Of a stretch of DNA of 64,000 bases, positions 44,849-56,959 are shown in pieces (position 1 is the first letter of the stretch; each line of letters starts with the position of its first letter). The position numbers were made by a program, and so were the translations under genes. The stretch lies in contig OX345637.1 in the NCBI GenBank assembly GCA_947044365.1, forward strand, positions 11,931,076-11,995,075, given 5' to 3'. Below the pieces are notes generated by a model. It was not told the DNA's origin. It did no database searches and saw only the letters and a list, made by a program, of their open reading frames with translations. The stretch comes from Petrosia ficiformis. Its lineage: Eukaryota > Porifera > Demospongiae > Haplosclerida > Petrosiidae.

Positions 44849-47800
44849 TCAAGCCATAGAGTTGAAAACAGCAACTGAAAAAGTGAAAAAAATTGATCTA
44901 TTATACTACATTTGTGAATAATTATGTATAATAGTAATTTATAATACACAGCTCACACAGTAATTTCACCTCCAAAATAATATTATGGTTGCTATGGTAT
45001 TATTTATTGTATATTTAGTATAATTATAATACAGGGGCATAAATGTAATATTGTTCAGGCCAACTGTACATCAGTGCACTTTGCACACTGAAAATGTTTC
45101 GCCCTAATAAGTTATAGTTATAAAATGTGCATACAGGCATATATAGTTATAATTATTACATACACATGTTCATGATCCCACCACTGAAACTAATGATCAT
45201 CACAAGACAAGCAATGAAACTAGTTGTCCATACTGATAATGGATGAACAATACTTGATCCACCTGTGTATGGAAAGTAATATCATATGTTGTAAGTGAAT
45301 TTCCTCATGTATATATAATAAGGTTATACTTTGATATGGCTGTTTAAGATTTTGTACATAATTATGTGTATAACAACCTGTTGTGGTGTCATCATATGTA
45401 GTGTTTAGAGAGAATGTATTGATGTCCTCTTGTCCTACCAATGTTATGAAAACACTGGTATCCCCTGATGCTTGACGATTCTCACCACCATAAGTAATAA
45501 CTGATTCATTATATAATTTAGGACTTACAAAGTAGTCAATCTCACTAGTACTACGAATTTTGAAATCAGCTGTGAGTGAAGAGGGACTACGAATTGTGAA
45601 AGAACCATACAGCACTAATTCACCAACAGAGATTTCGATCTTGATTGTTAAACCTTCTGGAGGAAAGTTATACTCCAGATTTGTAGCCTGAGCTCTACCA
45701 ATTGTGGTTTGTAATTCTTGACTGATCTCAAATATAGCTGGTGCTGTAGATAAAAGAGAAAACAGCATATTAAATGTTTCATAAATTTCTAGACAAATGA
45801 CTTCACCGATTATAATAAAACTTACTTTCACAAGCTGTCAGCTGTAGTGGTCTCAGTTCTTCTGCAAATGCCTCGGGTGAGAAGTCTGTAATCAGATAGA
45901 CATAACTAGGATCTGAGGCAATAATTTCTAATTCTGCTTCATTAATGCCACTACCAATACCCACTGAATAAACTTCAATATTGTCATTATGAACTCTAGG
46001 TGCTGCTTGAGCTGTTAATGTAGGTTCGTTTGATTGGCCATCAGTGAGTAAGATCACAACACGAGGGATTCCTTCATTAACACGAGCATTAATGAATGCA
46101 GTTGAGACAAGATCTAATGCAAGATCTGTCCTTGTTCCACCAGCAGTAAAAGCTACATTATTGACATCTGTTGTCAACTGTTGAGCATTATTAATAGAAC
46201 CTAATGGAATTAAAATACTTGCTGTGGAAGAGAATCGAATTAATCCAACACGTGTGGAATTAGCTCTAATCTCAAAATTAGCAATGACATTAGCAACAAA
46301 GTTCTTCATTGTGTCAAAGTTTCCACTCCCAACACTACCTGATGAATCTAGCACAAATAGTAGATCTAAACCAGTTTCGCAACCTAATATTAATTTTATT
46401 AATAATTATACAACATACATGATGTGTATTTATGAACCTGACCTCCAAGAAGATCTCTCAAAGTTGTCAATATTTCCTTTGTGCGTCCAGTCTCAGACTG
46501 TATCCAGTCATCCACAGAACTTAGGAAACTGTCAACAGTTTCCTGAGTACATCTTTTTGCACTCTCATAAATCTAGAATCATAATAATGATATATCCTGT
46601 AAAAACTATCATTTTAATCAGGTTTAATTGTTTTAGATGCATAAATTATACAATTAATGTAGCAAACATTGTGTTTTTTACATTTTCACTTTTCATTAGA
46701 TAATTATCATGCAGCGTAGAATTAGAACTATGCTTCTAAAGATGTGTGTACTTATATCATCTATATAACTGCCTATACAGGGTGTTAATAAAATATTGGT
46801 TTATGACACGCTGTACTATAAGAACCTCACATAATATGTATGTACTACAAACACATATAAGATCTTCCAATTATCTTTAGTAAGGCAAATAGAAAACAAG
46901 CGACTAATAATTTTGTTGAAGCAAACGAGAACTTACAACATAACAGTACAATAATTCCTATTATACATTAGTAACATTACTTGTTGAATTCCAAGCCTTG
47001 TTAGTATGTCAGAATCATCCAAGACGTCTATAAGACAATCCAAGTTTTTTAGACTCAAAAGAATGTCCGTACAGAACCCATTTTCAACATAACACTCTGG
47101 ATGAGAGCCATATGCAAACTCAAGTAACTCTTGACAGGTACCATCGTTATTATATACTGCACTGTTGAAGATTTCTTGCATGAGACAAATTCGTACACCA
47201 TTTCTTATCCATGCTCGTCCCTGCAATATAAAACATGTATATAATAACAATTATATATAATGCTTTGCTTATCTCGCCTCACATTAAAAATAAATGTTAA
47301 ACTCTATGAATATTTTGAAAGAATAAACTGCCAAAATGCTGGTAGTCACTGACTTCACCCACCCCCACTGAGCTACAACAACCAGACAACCATCAGCACT
47401 TCACAATCCTCTATCTACTGCACGAATTTCTATACTAATGGGGTTCAGACTGCACATACATAGTGGCTGTCTAGACCCGGTGCGCGACTGAAGCATTCAG
47501 TACCACTTGTGCAGTATATAGAGGATTTTGAAGTGCTGATGGTTGTTGTAGATCAGTGGTGAGAGCACTGGTGGCTGAAGTCAGGGGCTCTGGGTTCGAT
47601 TCCATGTGACTTCCAGCTACAGCATTTTTACTCTCCTCTTTCAGCCTTATTCATAGAATTTATCATTTATAAATACAATATAAGTATTATACATACATGA
47701 TTTCCATATACCTCTGAATTGAAGCACTTTAAAGACCTTACTAATCTGCGACAGTATTTATTGCCATAGTCAAGTGCATATCCAGTACTACCACAAGGAA

Positions 47801-47930
47801 TTCGTGTTTCTACACATTGAGGATAGAAGTCACAGTTTCCTGCAGCTGCTAGTGCAGTACAGTCCTGTGCATTTACCGAGGCAAATATAAAAATTATAGT
47901 CGCCAGAGAGATAAACGCCTGTAATCCCAT
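44849..47930 (-). CDS. Secreted/surface STC-like + vWA domain protein, copy E (intact, 7 exons)
   Basis: Minus-strand exons 47712-47930, 46981-47220, 46443-46572, 45826-46383, 45378-45743, 45164-45262 and 44849-44874 join in the same phases as copies A and B, again to 545 residues. The start is MGLQAFISLATIIFIF, with no stop between it and an upstream in-frame ATG (47957), but the MGLQ start aligns with the other copies. All 11 cysteines of the stanniocalcin-like region remain, although the first two exons are the most diverged of the three intact genes (RRLVRSLKCF; GRAWIRNGVRIC). The vWA MIDAS is complete (DSSGS, GGTRTD, LLTDG). The beta-rich domain and hydrophobic tail match copies A and B. 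Intron 1 contains a tRNA-like foldback (47330-47605). Confidence 0.85.
47330..47605 (+). repeat. tRNA-like foldback (SINE-type) in intron 1 of copy E
   Basis: TAGATCAGTGGTGAGAGC (47549-47566) resembles a tRNA A-box and GGTTCGATTCC (47592-47602) a B-box, spaced as in a tRNA-derived promoter. GCACTTCACAATCCTCTAT(C/A) near 47396-47416 and its reverse at 47515-47540 form inverted arms, so the tRNA-like head sits at the end of a hairpin. It does not fold as a whole tRNA by eye; a SINE relic is likelier. Confidence 0.5.
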
Positions 47931-48012
47931 TTTGACTATGATATACAGAGAATGCATTCGAGTCGTAATTATATACTAGCGTATACGGTGGCCGCTGATG
48001 ACGCAATTTCCG
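47931..48012 (-). promoter_or_regulatory. Core promoter of copy E
   Basis: On the minus strand CGGAAATTGCGTCATCAGCG (47996-48012) is followed by TATATAATTACGACTCGAA (47958-47976) and the ATG at 47930. Both blocks and their spacing match the promoter of copy A. Confidence 0.6.
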
Positions 48013-48104
48013 TTTTGGATAACCGCACTTTGCAGTCGGCAGAACAATTATGTATTGACAAGAAAATAATTTTAAGCTATAATAATTATAGTAAGATTAT
48101 ATTA

Positions 48105-48146
<42 letters not shown>

Positions 48147-48244
48147 ATCAGCAGAAGATATTAGAAGTTCATGAAAGAGATGGTGAAAGAAATAACAATA
48201 GAAATTGTTGGTTTAGATGAAGAAGAAAACGAGAACATTATTAA
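48013..48244. repeat. Non-coding with a (GT)n tract
   Basis: GT microsatellite at about 48106-48142, otherwise unremarkable AT-rich DNA. Confidence 0.7.
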
Positions 48245-48800
48245 GAGTGCCCATCAAACTGGGACTTGTTGATGGGAGCGACTAAACCACATATACGCAA
48301 CAAGTGTATGAAAGACTGTAGTCTACACAACAAGTGTAAGTAAGACCATATCTACACAACAAGCGTAGCAGTCATCAGTTTGTGGGGAACTGAAGCTCTT
48401 TTATACCCCCTGACTTAAAAGTGCAATCAGAATCTGCAGGGTGGTAAGTCCCACGAATCGACCGGAAAGACTACAATTTCCAAAGTGGACCCTTTAGCTA
48501 GGAGGCATCATCCCTGATTACCCAAGGTTAATTGGATCTAGCTAATCCAAGATAGAGAAGTTGGTTAGGATTAACCATCCTATAGGTGTTATATGAGCAA
48601 TGAAGTCCACAGAAATACAGACAGTCTCCCAGTTTGATGGGCACTCTTTTTTTTTTAAGGAGGTAGTGTGGCATAGTGGTTAGAGCTTGAGCCTCCTGAT
48701 TGAATGGTCAGTGGTTTGGGTTCAGCTACAGTCATAGTTGTTTCCTGGAAAAAAGAGTGTCTGTTTTTATGTGGACTTCATTGCTCATATAACACCTATA
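48245..48800 (+). repeat. tRNA-derived SINE complex, copy 1
   Basis: A tRNA-like head has A-box TGGCATAGTGG (48669-48679) and B-box-like GGTTTGGGTTCA (48713-48724), then GTTTCCTGGAAAAAAGAGTG and TGGACTTCATTGCTCATATA. Upstream, 48245-48590 is an inverted version of the body seen at 57110-57390: CACGAATCGACC, CCAAAGTGGACCCTTTAGCT, AGTCCCA. The arms TATAGGTGTTATATGAGCAA and its reverse flank the head, giving a foldback. Similar to 56960-57530. Confidence 0.65.
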
Positions 48801-48845
48801 ACATGGTTAATCCTAACCAACTTATATTGTTTAAGATATATATAT

Positions 48846-48883
<38 letters not shown>

Positions 48884-49171
48884 CAAACAGTTACCTATAC
48901 TTTTAACTATATTAGTCCTATCTTGTCCAACACAATAGTTTCATGAGCTTTCTTTTGAATAACTAGAATTTAGTTTTACATATTAATAATAATTATTGTT
49001 GTAGCTCATATATAGTTTTAGTTATACTATAGTATAATTATCAATTATAGCACTAATAACTGCAACAAAAACAAAAACAAAAAAAAATGGCCAAGAGGAA
49101 AATACACTTGCATGTTACAAAAAAATGAGTTCCTAAACTAAGTAACCAACTCCTTCAATGAACAGATGTCA
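48801..49171. other. Non-coding, TA tract and 3' flank of copy F
   Basis: TA microsatellite (48836-48885). From about 49000 the sequence resembles the 3' flank of copy B (AGCACTAATAAC.GCAACAAAA). No gene is seen. Confidence 0.5.
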
Positions 49172-52100
49172 TTAAGCCATAGTGTTGAAAACAGCAACTA
49201 GAAAATCAAAAACATAATCTATTATATGTAATACATTTTTGTAAAAAGACTGGGTACCAAATTAAATGATATTATAATCTATCGGAGTTTCACAATCATG
49301 CTAAGGTTTGTCATAGGTTTAAAAATGTGAACATGCAAAACAAAATTGCTAAGCATATAGTCAAGTTGTCTCTGAACACACATAAACCTAAATGTAGAGT
49401 CTGCATGGGTGTGGTGTAAACTGTACTAATCATTCTCTGAAGCTACAGCTAAAAGCCCTGAGAAGTTAATTGCCATTATGCACAGCTTCAGTTTATGAGT
49501 AAACTCTCCAGAAATAAAGAAGGCTGTTTATGCTAATTGCTAATCCCAATTTAATGGAAACTAATGATCTACCAAAGGACAAAGTTCTTTAGCCCTGCTT
49601 GTCATACTTCTTCAGCCATTGTACAAATAGTTTCTCATTTGTCATCTACAACGTTTAGGTTAGGATAGTATTCATAGTTCATGAGAAACTTTAGATAATG
49701 GAGGAGAAAGGTTAACTACATTAACACTATATTAATTATATAATGAGGTGATGAGCAGTAAAACCTTATAGATCCATGCAAGGGTTTGTAGAATATAATA
49801 TTAAAGTTTTGTTATGATTGTGATGGGCTAATTTCTTCTGTGTTCAAATACACTCAACTTAATAATGTCGACGTCTATCTTATATGTGGAGTTTTTTTTA
49901 TAATTAAAATAGAAAATTGGAGGAGTCTCTTGTGGGCTGATAGCTGTGGACTCCATCTCATATTAATAAAGTAGCTTGGTTTATATTAAAAGAATAGTAA
50001 TATACTTTGATGTGGCTGTTTTAGATTTTGTACATAATTATTTGTGTACCAACCTGTTGTGGTGTCATTATATGTAGTGTTTAGAGAGAATGTATTGATA
50101 TCCTCTTGTCCTACCAATCTTATGAAAACACTGGCATTCCCTGATGCTTGACAATTCTCACCATCATAATAATTAATAACTGATTCATCATATAATTCAG
50201 GACTCACAAAGTAGTCAATCTCACTAGTACTACGAATTGCAAAATCAGCTGTGAGTGGGACTATGAATTGTGAAAGAACCATAAAGCACTAATTCTCCAA
50301 CAGAGATTTCAATCTTGATAGTTAAACCTTCTGGAGGAAAATTATACTCCAGATTTGTAGCCTGATCTCTACCAATTATGGTTTGTAATTCTTGACTGAT
50401 CTCAAATATAGCTGGTGCTGTAGACAAAGGAGAAAACAGCATATTAAATGTTTCATAAATTTCAAGACATTTAACTATTCAAAAATTACAATAACTAACT
50501 TACTGGTACAAGCTGTCAGCTGTAATGGTCTCAGTTCTTCTGCAAATGCCTCGGGTGGAAAGTCAGTAATCAGATAGACATAACTAGGATCTGAGGCAAT
50601 GATTTGTAATTCTGCTTCATTAATGCCACTACCAATACCCACTGAATAAACTTCAATATTGTCATGAACTCTAGGTGCTGCTTGAGCTGTTAATGTAGGT
50701 TCGTTTGATTGGCCATCAGTGAGTAAGATCACAACACGAGGGATTCCTTCATTAACACGAGCATTAATGATTGCAGTTGGGACAAGATTTAATGCAAGAT
50801 TTGTCCTTGTGTAACCACTGATATAATCTACACTATTAATAGCTGTTGTTAACTGTTGAGCATTATTAATAGAACCTAATGGAATTTCAATACTGGCATT
50901 AAAAAAGAATAGAATTAGTCCCACACTTGTAGAATTAGCTCTAATCTGAAAATTAGTAACAACATTAGCAACAAAATTCTTCATTGTTACAAAGTTGAAA
51001 CTCCCAACATTACCTGATGAATTTAGCACAAATAGTAGATCTAAACCAGTTTCACAACCTAATATTAATTAATCGTATTAATAATTATACAACATACATG
51101 ATGTATATTTCAGAACCTCCAAGAAGATTTCTCAAAGTTGTCAAAAGTTCATTTATACGTCCAGTCACAGACTGTATCCAGTCACCAACAGAACTTAGAA
51201 AACTGTCAAGAGTTTTCTTTCCACATCCTAGTATTACAGTATCAATAACCTAGAATCATAGTAATGATAATTATATATCACTGTAAAAAAACTGATTGGT
51301 ATTTAATTTTAATTGGTTTTTTACATACATAAATAGTGAACAACATAATTATTGTGTTTCTAATGGATAATATATTTTTTTACTTTCTTACAGAACATAT
51401 CAACATAGCAATGATGTATAAAGTACTAGTACTATCCATTAAAAGCATAATGTATTCGGCTTTTATAAAACTAGCATAAATAGGATGTTAATAACTTATT
51501 GGTTAACTTTTTACTACTTTGATATAGTATATTATAATTAAAAAGTTCATAATTTATTTGCACTTCCATCATGTTGTTTAGATTATATGGCAAATAGAAC
51601 ACATGACCAAACAAGAATTTTTTTTTACATGCAGTGTATATATAACACAATACACTATTATTATTATAATTATACAACATAATTGTAAAATTATAATTAT
51701 AAATTACTTGTTGAATTCCAAGTCTTGTTAGTATATTAACTTTATCCAAGACATCAGTAAGACAGCCTATGTTCATTAGACTCTGAAGCATTCAGTACAA
51801 AACCCATTATTAACATACTAGTCTGGATGAGAGCCATATGCAAACTCAAGTAACTCTTGACAGGTACCACTGTTATATACTGCACTGGATTTCTCGCATG
51901 AGACAATTTCTAACACCATTTACCCAGGCTTGTCCCTGTATAGATATGACATGTATAATTATAATTATAATATTATATGTATAATTATAATTATATTATA
52001 ATTATATATAATATGTTGTATACAACACAATTATAATTTTAATCTACTATATATATATATAATTATATATCTAGAGGAAATGCTAAATCAAATAATTTAT

Positions 52101-52328
52101 TCAAACCATATACCTTTGGATTGAAGCAGCTCAAAAAAACTTGCAAATCTGAGACAGTATTTCTTGCCATAGTTGAGTGTATATCCAGTGGTACCACAAG
52201 GAATTCTTGCTTCTACACATTGAGGATAGAACTCACAGTTTCCTGCAGCAGTGCGGTACAGTTCTGTGCATTTCTTAAACCAAATATAAAAGTTAGAGTC
52301 GCCAGAGAGATAAACACCTTTGATGTCA
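49172..52328 (-). pseudogene. STC-like/vWA gene copy F (decayed)
   Basis: Homologues of exons 1-5 and 7 are present on the minus strand: 52114-52328, 51708-51935, 51117-51249, 50504-51058, 50054-50417 and 49172-49197. Exon 6 was not found. Exon 1 has a 4-nt deletion after CTAL and a later 1-nt insertion. Exon 2 has several small deletions and a stop replacing a conserved Cys region. Exon 5 has a 5-nt deletion (after FTIHSP). The vWA exon stays open for 184 codons but its MIDAS is altered (NSSGN for DSSGS; TRTNLALN for TRTDLALD). The promoter-like TATATAATTAATTAC and TTGCATCATC (52385-52411) resembles the other copies. The gene is broken; a short vWA-only product would lack metal-binding residues. 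Confidence 0.88.
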
Positions 52329-53359
52329 TCTCGACTATATAGAGATTGAGTGCAAGTCGTCTCGAGTAGCTTGCGAGACTAGTAATTAATTATATACCGA
52401 TGATGCAATAATTAATGCTGGCGGGCAGGTATTTATCGCAACAAACCACTTTCAAAAATCAATTGAAAAGCATCATTAATATAGTATTAGCTTTTTTATA
52501 ATACACAAAATTGACATGTTGAACTAAATGGTAAAAAAAAAGATTAAAAGTGATTTGACTATCAACTGACCACACAAAACCTATAAGCTAATTGTTGACT
52601 TGTTGTGTGCAAAAAACATTAACGATCCTTGGCCTTACTAAGAGTGTTTGCATGAATAAAGACTAGATACTATTATTAGTGACTTAATAATTTAGTTCTC
52701 ACTGTAGCTTTGTCATTACTTATCTCAGTTGGGATGTATCAAATGCACAATGTCATTCTAGAGCTAATATAACACTGTATAGTTAAGCCAAAAATCAGTT
52801 GGTCAATTAATTAATATTTACTCTATTAATTGCTACAAATTGTTGCATGTATATGGTAGCCTAATCCCTTATCAAAACTGTAAAATAACAACAACATCTG
52901 CTTTCAGCAGCAATTCATCAATTTATGGTCACACCGACGGCTTACCATACCTCCACTCCAATGTATTCATTCATGCTTACTAATGTAATCATTCATGCTT
53001 ACTGAATATGATGTCAGATGATGTAATTGGCCTGAAAAGTGAGAGTGTGATGTGAGATAACGATGATGTGCTTATATCAAATGTGAGCAGAGAGTTCTAC
53101 AAAGAGTATAACCCCATTATTAACATGGAAATGACACATCAAGAATAACTTGTGTGAGAGAAACAAAAATTTCGAGACTATGCTCACTACAAGCCTTTCA
53201 AGAATAGCTGAGAGTTTGTGATGTACAATGTAGAGCAAAAAAATGTTTTAAAAATGGAGGATGAGCAGAGGAGAAGAAAGAGAAAAAAGATGAGGAGGCT
53301 ATATGTTCCCACATGGCAACCATTAAACATGAAGTGCATATCAAAGAGAGAGAGAGAGA
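52329..53359. other. Non-coding; promoter relic of copy F and a degraded coding-like patch
   Basis: 52385-52411 holds the promoter-like blocks of copy F. 53160-53350 carries fragments such as MEDEQRRRRKRKKMRRLYVP read forward from about 53254, Arg/Lys-rich and running into a GA microsatellite (53347-53369). No domain is recognised. Confidence 0.35.
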
Positions 53360-53575
53360 GAGAGAGAGGTGAGTAAAGGCTGAGGAAATTCCTCTTATCA
53401 GCACATTTGATGGCTATTTGTATGTAGTACAAGACATTTTTATTTAAAAAAAAGGAAGAGATGTGGCTTCAGTTCTGTAAGGTACTATAAATAAAAATGT
53501 CTTGTACTACATACAAATAGCCATCAAATGTGCTGATAAGAGGAGTTTCCTCAGCCTTTACTCACCTCTCTCGGA
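53360..53575. repeat. Hairpin element, arms about 83 bp
   Basis: GAGAGAGGTGAGTAAAGGCT ... ACAAGACATTTTTATTTA (53360-53445) pairs with TAAATAAAAATGTCTTGTAC ... CCTTTACTCACCTCTCTC (53487-53573). The loop is about 40 bp. The match is nearly perfect over the arms, and the left arm merges with a GA microsatellite. Confidence 0.85.
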
Positions 53576-54329
53576 AAGAAGTCATCTATTTAAATGGATT
53601 ACTATATAACTATGATGCTGTGAAAGTGTTATTAATGGTAATTGAGAGTGATGTCCAAGTTTGTCATCAAAGACAACTATAACCACCTAACCCTGTCCTA
53701 ATATAATGAACACATAATAATATTCATAAGACTTTGATGGTGATTAAAATAGATAGATATATATATATATATATATATAGTTTTGAGTTTGACGGAAATG
53801 ACAAACTTTTATTCATATTTATGTTGCATGGTTTCTCAAATATATATTTTAGCTATAATATTTACTAAAAGGTTGACTAACTAAGTGACTATTATTGGCT
53901 AATTTCTATTGTAGTTAGTCATAGTTGTTGCGGTAGACATGTAACATAGTTATAGTTTTGTTAAGTAAAAGTCATATTGCTTTAATAAAAGGGTTTTAGT
54001 TATAGTAAACTAAAACAAAACTAATAGGTACCTTCCATGTCATTTGACTGAATTACAGTTTATGCTACTATATAACCTATTTTAATGAGCTATGTATGTC
54101 ACTAGTCATACTCTCTATTGCATGGTATTATTCTTCCAGACTGAGTGGTGATATTTGTTTAATGACATAATCAGATTTGCATTATTTACCTTTTAACCTT
54201 TCTACTGTACTACATAGTTCATGCAAGAATTAAGGAACTGTAGTAACCATCAGATAAATTAATAATTTTCTATTTACAATGATATAGCTATGCGATTACA
54301 CTAGCAAGCATACTGTACATATAAATATA
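53576..54329. other. Non-coding stretch
   Basis: AT-rich, with a short TA tract near 53758-53780. 53880-54030 has repeated AGTTATAGT(T/A) and TAGTTAGT words and resembles 12850-12960 weakly (ACTTTTAGTTAACTAAA-type). No gene is seen. Confidence 0.35.
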
Positions 54330-55750
54330 GAACAGTCATGAACTATACTCCTCTTAAAATTCTGAGACTTTAATTCTCTCCAATAAAATTTTAATACCAT
54401 TTAAATCACAACATATTCATAACACGAAACAATACATATCAGTTCTGGCTATGTCACATGACATAGACTACATGTATGTGTTACCAAATTTGTTAACCTT
54501 ACACTTGATAGAAGTACCATTATTACTTAGTCAACAGAGTCTAGATTCCAGGTGGTGGGAAGTACCTTAGCTTTATCTCGGAATATATACACATTACCCA
54601 CCATGAGTCTAAAATGTATAATCTATTAGTTAGTCCAAGTTAACAAACAAGTATATCTCATTTGTAAAGAATGTGGGCTGGACAACTGATGATGAGATTA
54701 AATACAACATATCAAATTTCAGACTAGGTTGGATAAACTCGGATTATGGCACTACTATTGCATGTGGTATAGCTAAGCATAGTGGGACACAGAACAGGCA
54801 TACCTGAAAACATAAAATATTTTCATAGTTAATTAGTTATAACTACACCTACAATATAATAATGTTATAATTATAATATACATACATTTTCTATTTACTA
54901 GGAAATGCTCCCTAGTGTTAGCCACACCACTGTACTACTACATGTAGTTAACCCTTTGACTCTCAAGTTTAGATTTTTTATAGCCAGATGCTAAATGGTC
55001 TATAAACTCAAGTGCAAGATTACTATACTGTTGTATACTTCATTCTCTATAAATCTAGTTTAGCTACATATAGATATTGGTTCACTTGTCTCATGTTATG
55101 GATATCTGATGAAGTGGATGCCATTTCTTCTTCCACCAACACCATAATATCATCATTTATATATACATCAAACTATTAGCTTGAGCTATAAGTTAGTAAA
55201 ATGTACACACATTCCAAGACGTATGAATACATGTAAAGGTATCACTGTCTATAGCACATATATATTTGCACTAGATCCAGAGTCACTAAAAAGGTGGTAC
55301 AAAAAGTGTGCATGTGTGTGCAAAAATATTAGCTGCTAATTAATTATTCATAAAGGGTGTGGCCAACTAATACGCATGTGTATGTATCATATGTAAAGCA
55401 ATGTTTTGATGAGATTCAAGGCACCCTTTCAAATATTTGTCACTAAAATACTATAGTGAATGGCAAGTATTTTAAAGGTCAAGCATAATGAAGTATCCAT
55501 GAATCTTGGAAACAATATGTATCCCACGACCTCCTGGATCCAGCCTGTATATGTGCACTCAGGATTGAACTTTTAATGATGTCGTGAGTTACAAAATACC
55601 AACAGAATGCCCTCTTGTTCATTGTGAGCATGGACAGCTGGAGGTGATGACAAAATTAAATGCAACATACCTATAACTTACTTTTTGAGGTGAATAGAAT
55701 AATTTGAAGTAGTAACTTGACTCAGTACAATGATGTACTTCATGTTCGTA
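54330..55750. repeat. Inverted relative of the 59.7-62.9 kb duplication
   Basis: CATGAACTATACTCCTCTTAAAATTCT (first 20 bases alone already match) corresponds inverted to 60290-60320. CAGTTCTGGCTATGTCACAT corresponds inverted to 62363-62382. Similarity is patchy. No coding sequence is recognised. Confidence 0.45.
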
Positions 55751-56382
55751 TATCTTGTCTCAACTGTAGAGGGGAGGAGCAGATTATTATCTTGTCAATC
55801 ATGTTGTTATTACATTAATATTAACTATTAGGTCTACAGGAGAATAAAACTAACTGCCTGTAGTATCTACAAAGGGATTGACAAGAGCTTAAATCCAGTT
55901 ATCTCAAATGTCAAAGGGACCTCTTAAAAACGTCTAACATAGTGGTAAGTCTTGTGTAGCCAGCCCCTCCCACTCTAGTGTGAGGGGCCGGCTATGTGAG
56001 GCTGCTCGGTGCTGTAATGGTTAAATCAGACCTCTACAACAATTGTATGTTCTCATCATGCTCAAAACAATCTGTTTCCTAAAATAATTGTCATGAAACT
56101 ACTGGACAATCGAGGAGATAATGTTGAAGCAATTGCAATCATGTTTCGCTGCTTCCCAGTTTTGATAGTTGATATCCCTACATGTTCTTTCCAATTTACA
56201 TAATTAGGTATATTTCTAATACAAAAGGGGGGGAAGGGGTTCGTTTTGACCAGGCAGCTAGGATTCCCTCTAGAGTTTCCAAAGTTTAATACTATTATGC
56301 ATAAAATTACAATGAAATGATCTAGAGGACCTATATTTTATGTTGATTTTCAAAATTCATTTGAAAATTAAGCTGCTTCATG
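55751..56382. repeat. Non-coding with a small hairpin and a dispersed-repeat fragment
   Basis: 55958-56000: GTGTAGCCAGCCCCTCCCAC ... GAGGGGCCGGCTATGTGAG forms a hairpin similar in plan to 33489-33541. 56010-56120 matches the dispersed family (GGTTAAATCAGACCTCTACA; CTCATCATGCTCAAA; GAAACTACTGGACAAT). Confidence 0.55.
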
Positions 56383-56501
56383 GCCTGCGACCACACCATG
56401 TTGAATACACCAGTTCCCATCTAAACACCAAAGTTAAGCAACATTGGTCGGCTTAGTACATGGATGGGAGACCACCTGGGATTAAGGTAGCTGTTAAACC
56501 A
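56383..56501 (+). rRNA. 5S rRNA-derived sequence (probable pseudogene)
   Basis: GCCTGCGACCACACCATGTT starts as a 5S gene does. The internal-promoter regions are well kept: AAAGTTAAGCAACATTGGTC (box A region), GGCTTAGTACATGGATGGGA with GACCACCTGGGA (IE and box C). Length to the end of the homology is about 119 nt, as for a full 5S gene. The 3' end (GTAGCTGTTAAACC) does not pair well with the 5' end, and several internal bases depart from the usual sequence. A single diverged relic or a 5S-derived SINE head is likelier than a working gene. Confidence 0.75.
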
Positions 56502-56959
56502 TTGTGGTTTTGGAATGTGATAAATATTTATTTACACTTCTGGAACATTTAAAAAAATATTATTGTTATTCCCACCCCTAGATTAAAATCTGTATGAAAG
56601 CCTATCTACTATTCTATCTTTATGGTTTGTAGGCTCATCACTATAATTGCTTTCTCATGGGTTCCTATATTTGCATATAATTATGCTTGTGTGTGTGTAA
56701 TTAAGGAAGTTGGGTCATCACAAGTGCTTGGTCAATTAATGGGCATGGCATATACAATAACAAACACACTGACCAGCATGAAGATTCTGCAAGAATGTAA
56801 AATTGCAACTAATATTAATTAGACATGTGGTTAAGCACTTTAGAAAATATTTGAGTGTAATCTCAAGTACAAAGTAAAGTGCTTGAGACTGTGAACTGCT
56901 TATGTAGTTGAACAGGTGGAAGTGCTTTGAGCACAAGCTGAAAATATATAGAGAAATTA
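56502..56959 (+). repeat. Flank and diverged leader-repeat copy
   Basis: 56703-56830: TTAAGGAAGTTGGGTCATCA, GGTCAATTAATGGGCATGGC and GACCAGCATGAAGATTCTGC match the GTPase leader repeat in order. No GTPase exon follows. The rest is featureless. Confidence 0.55.
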
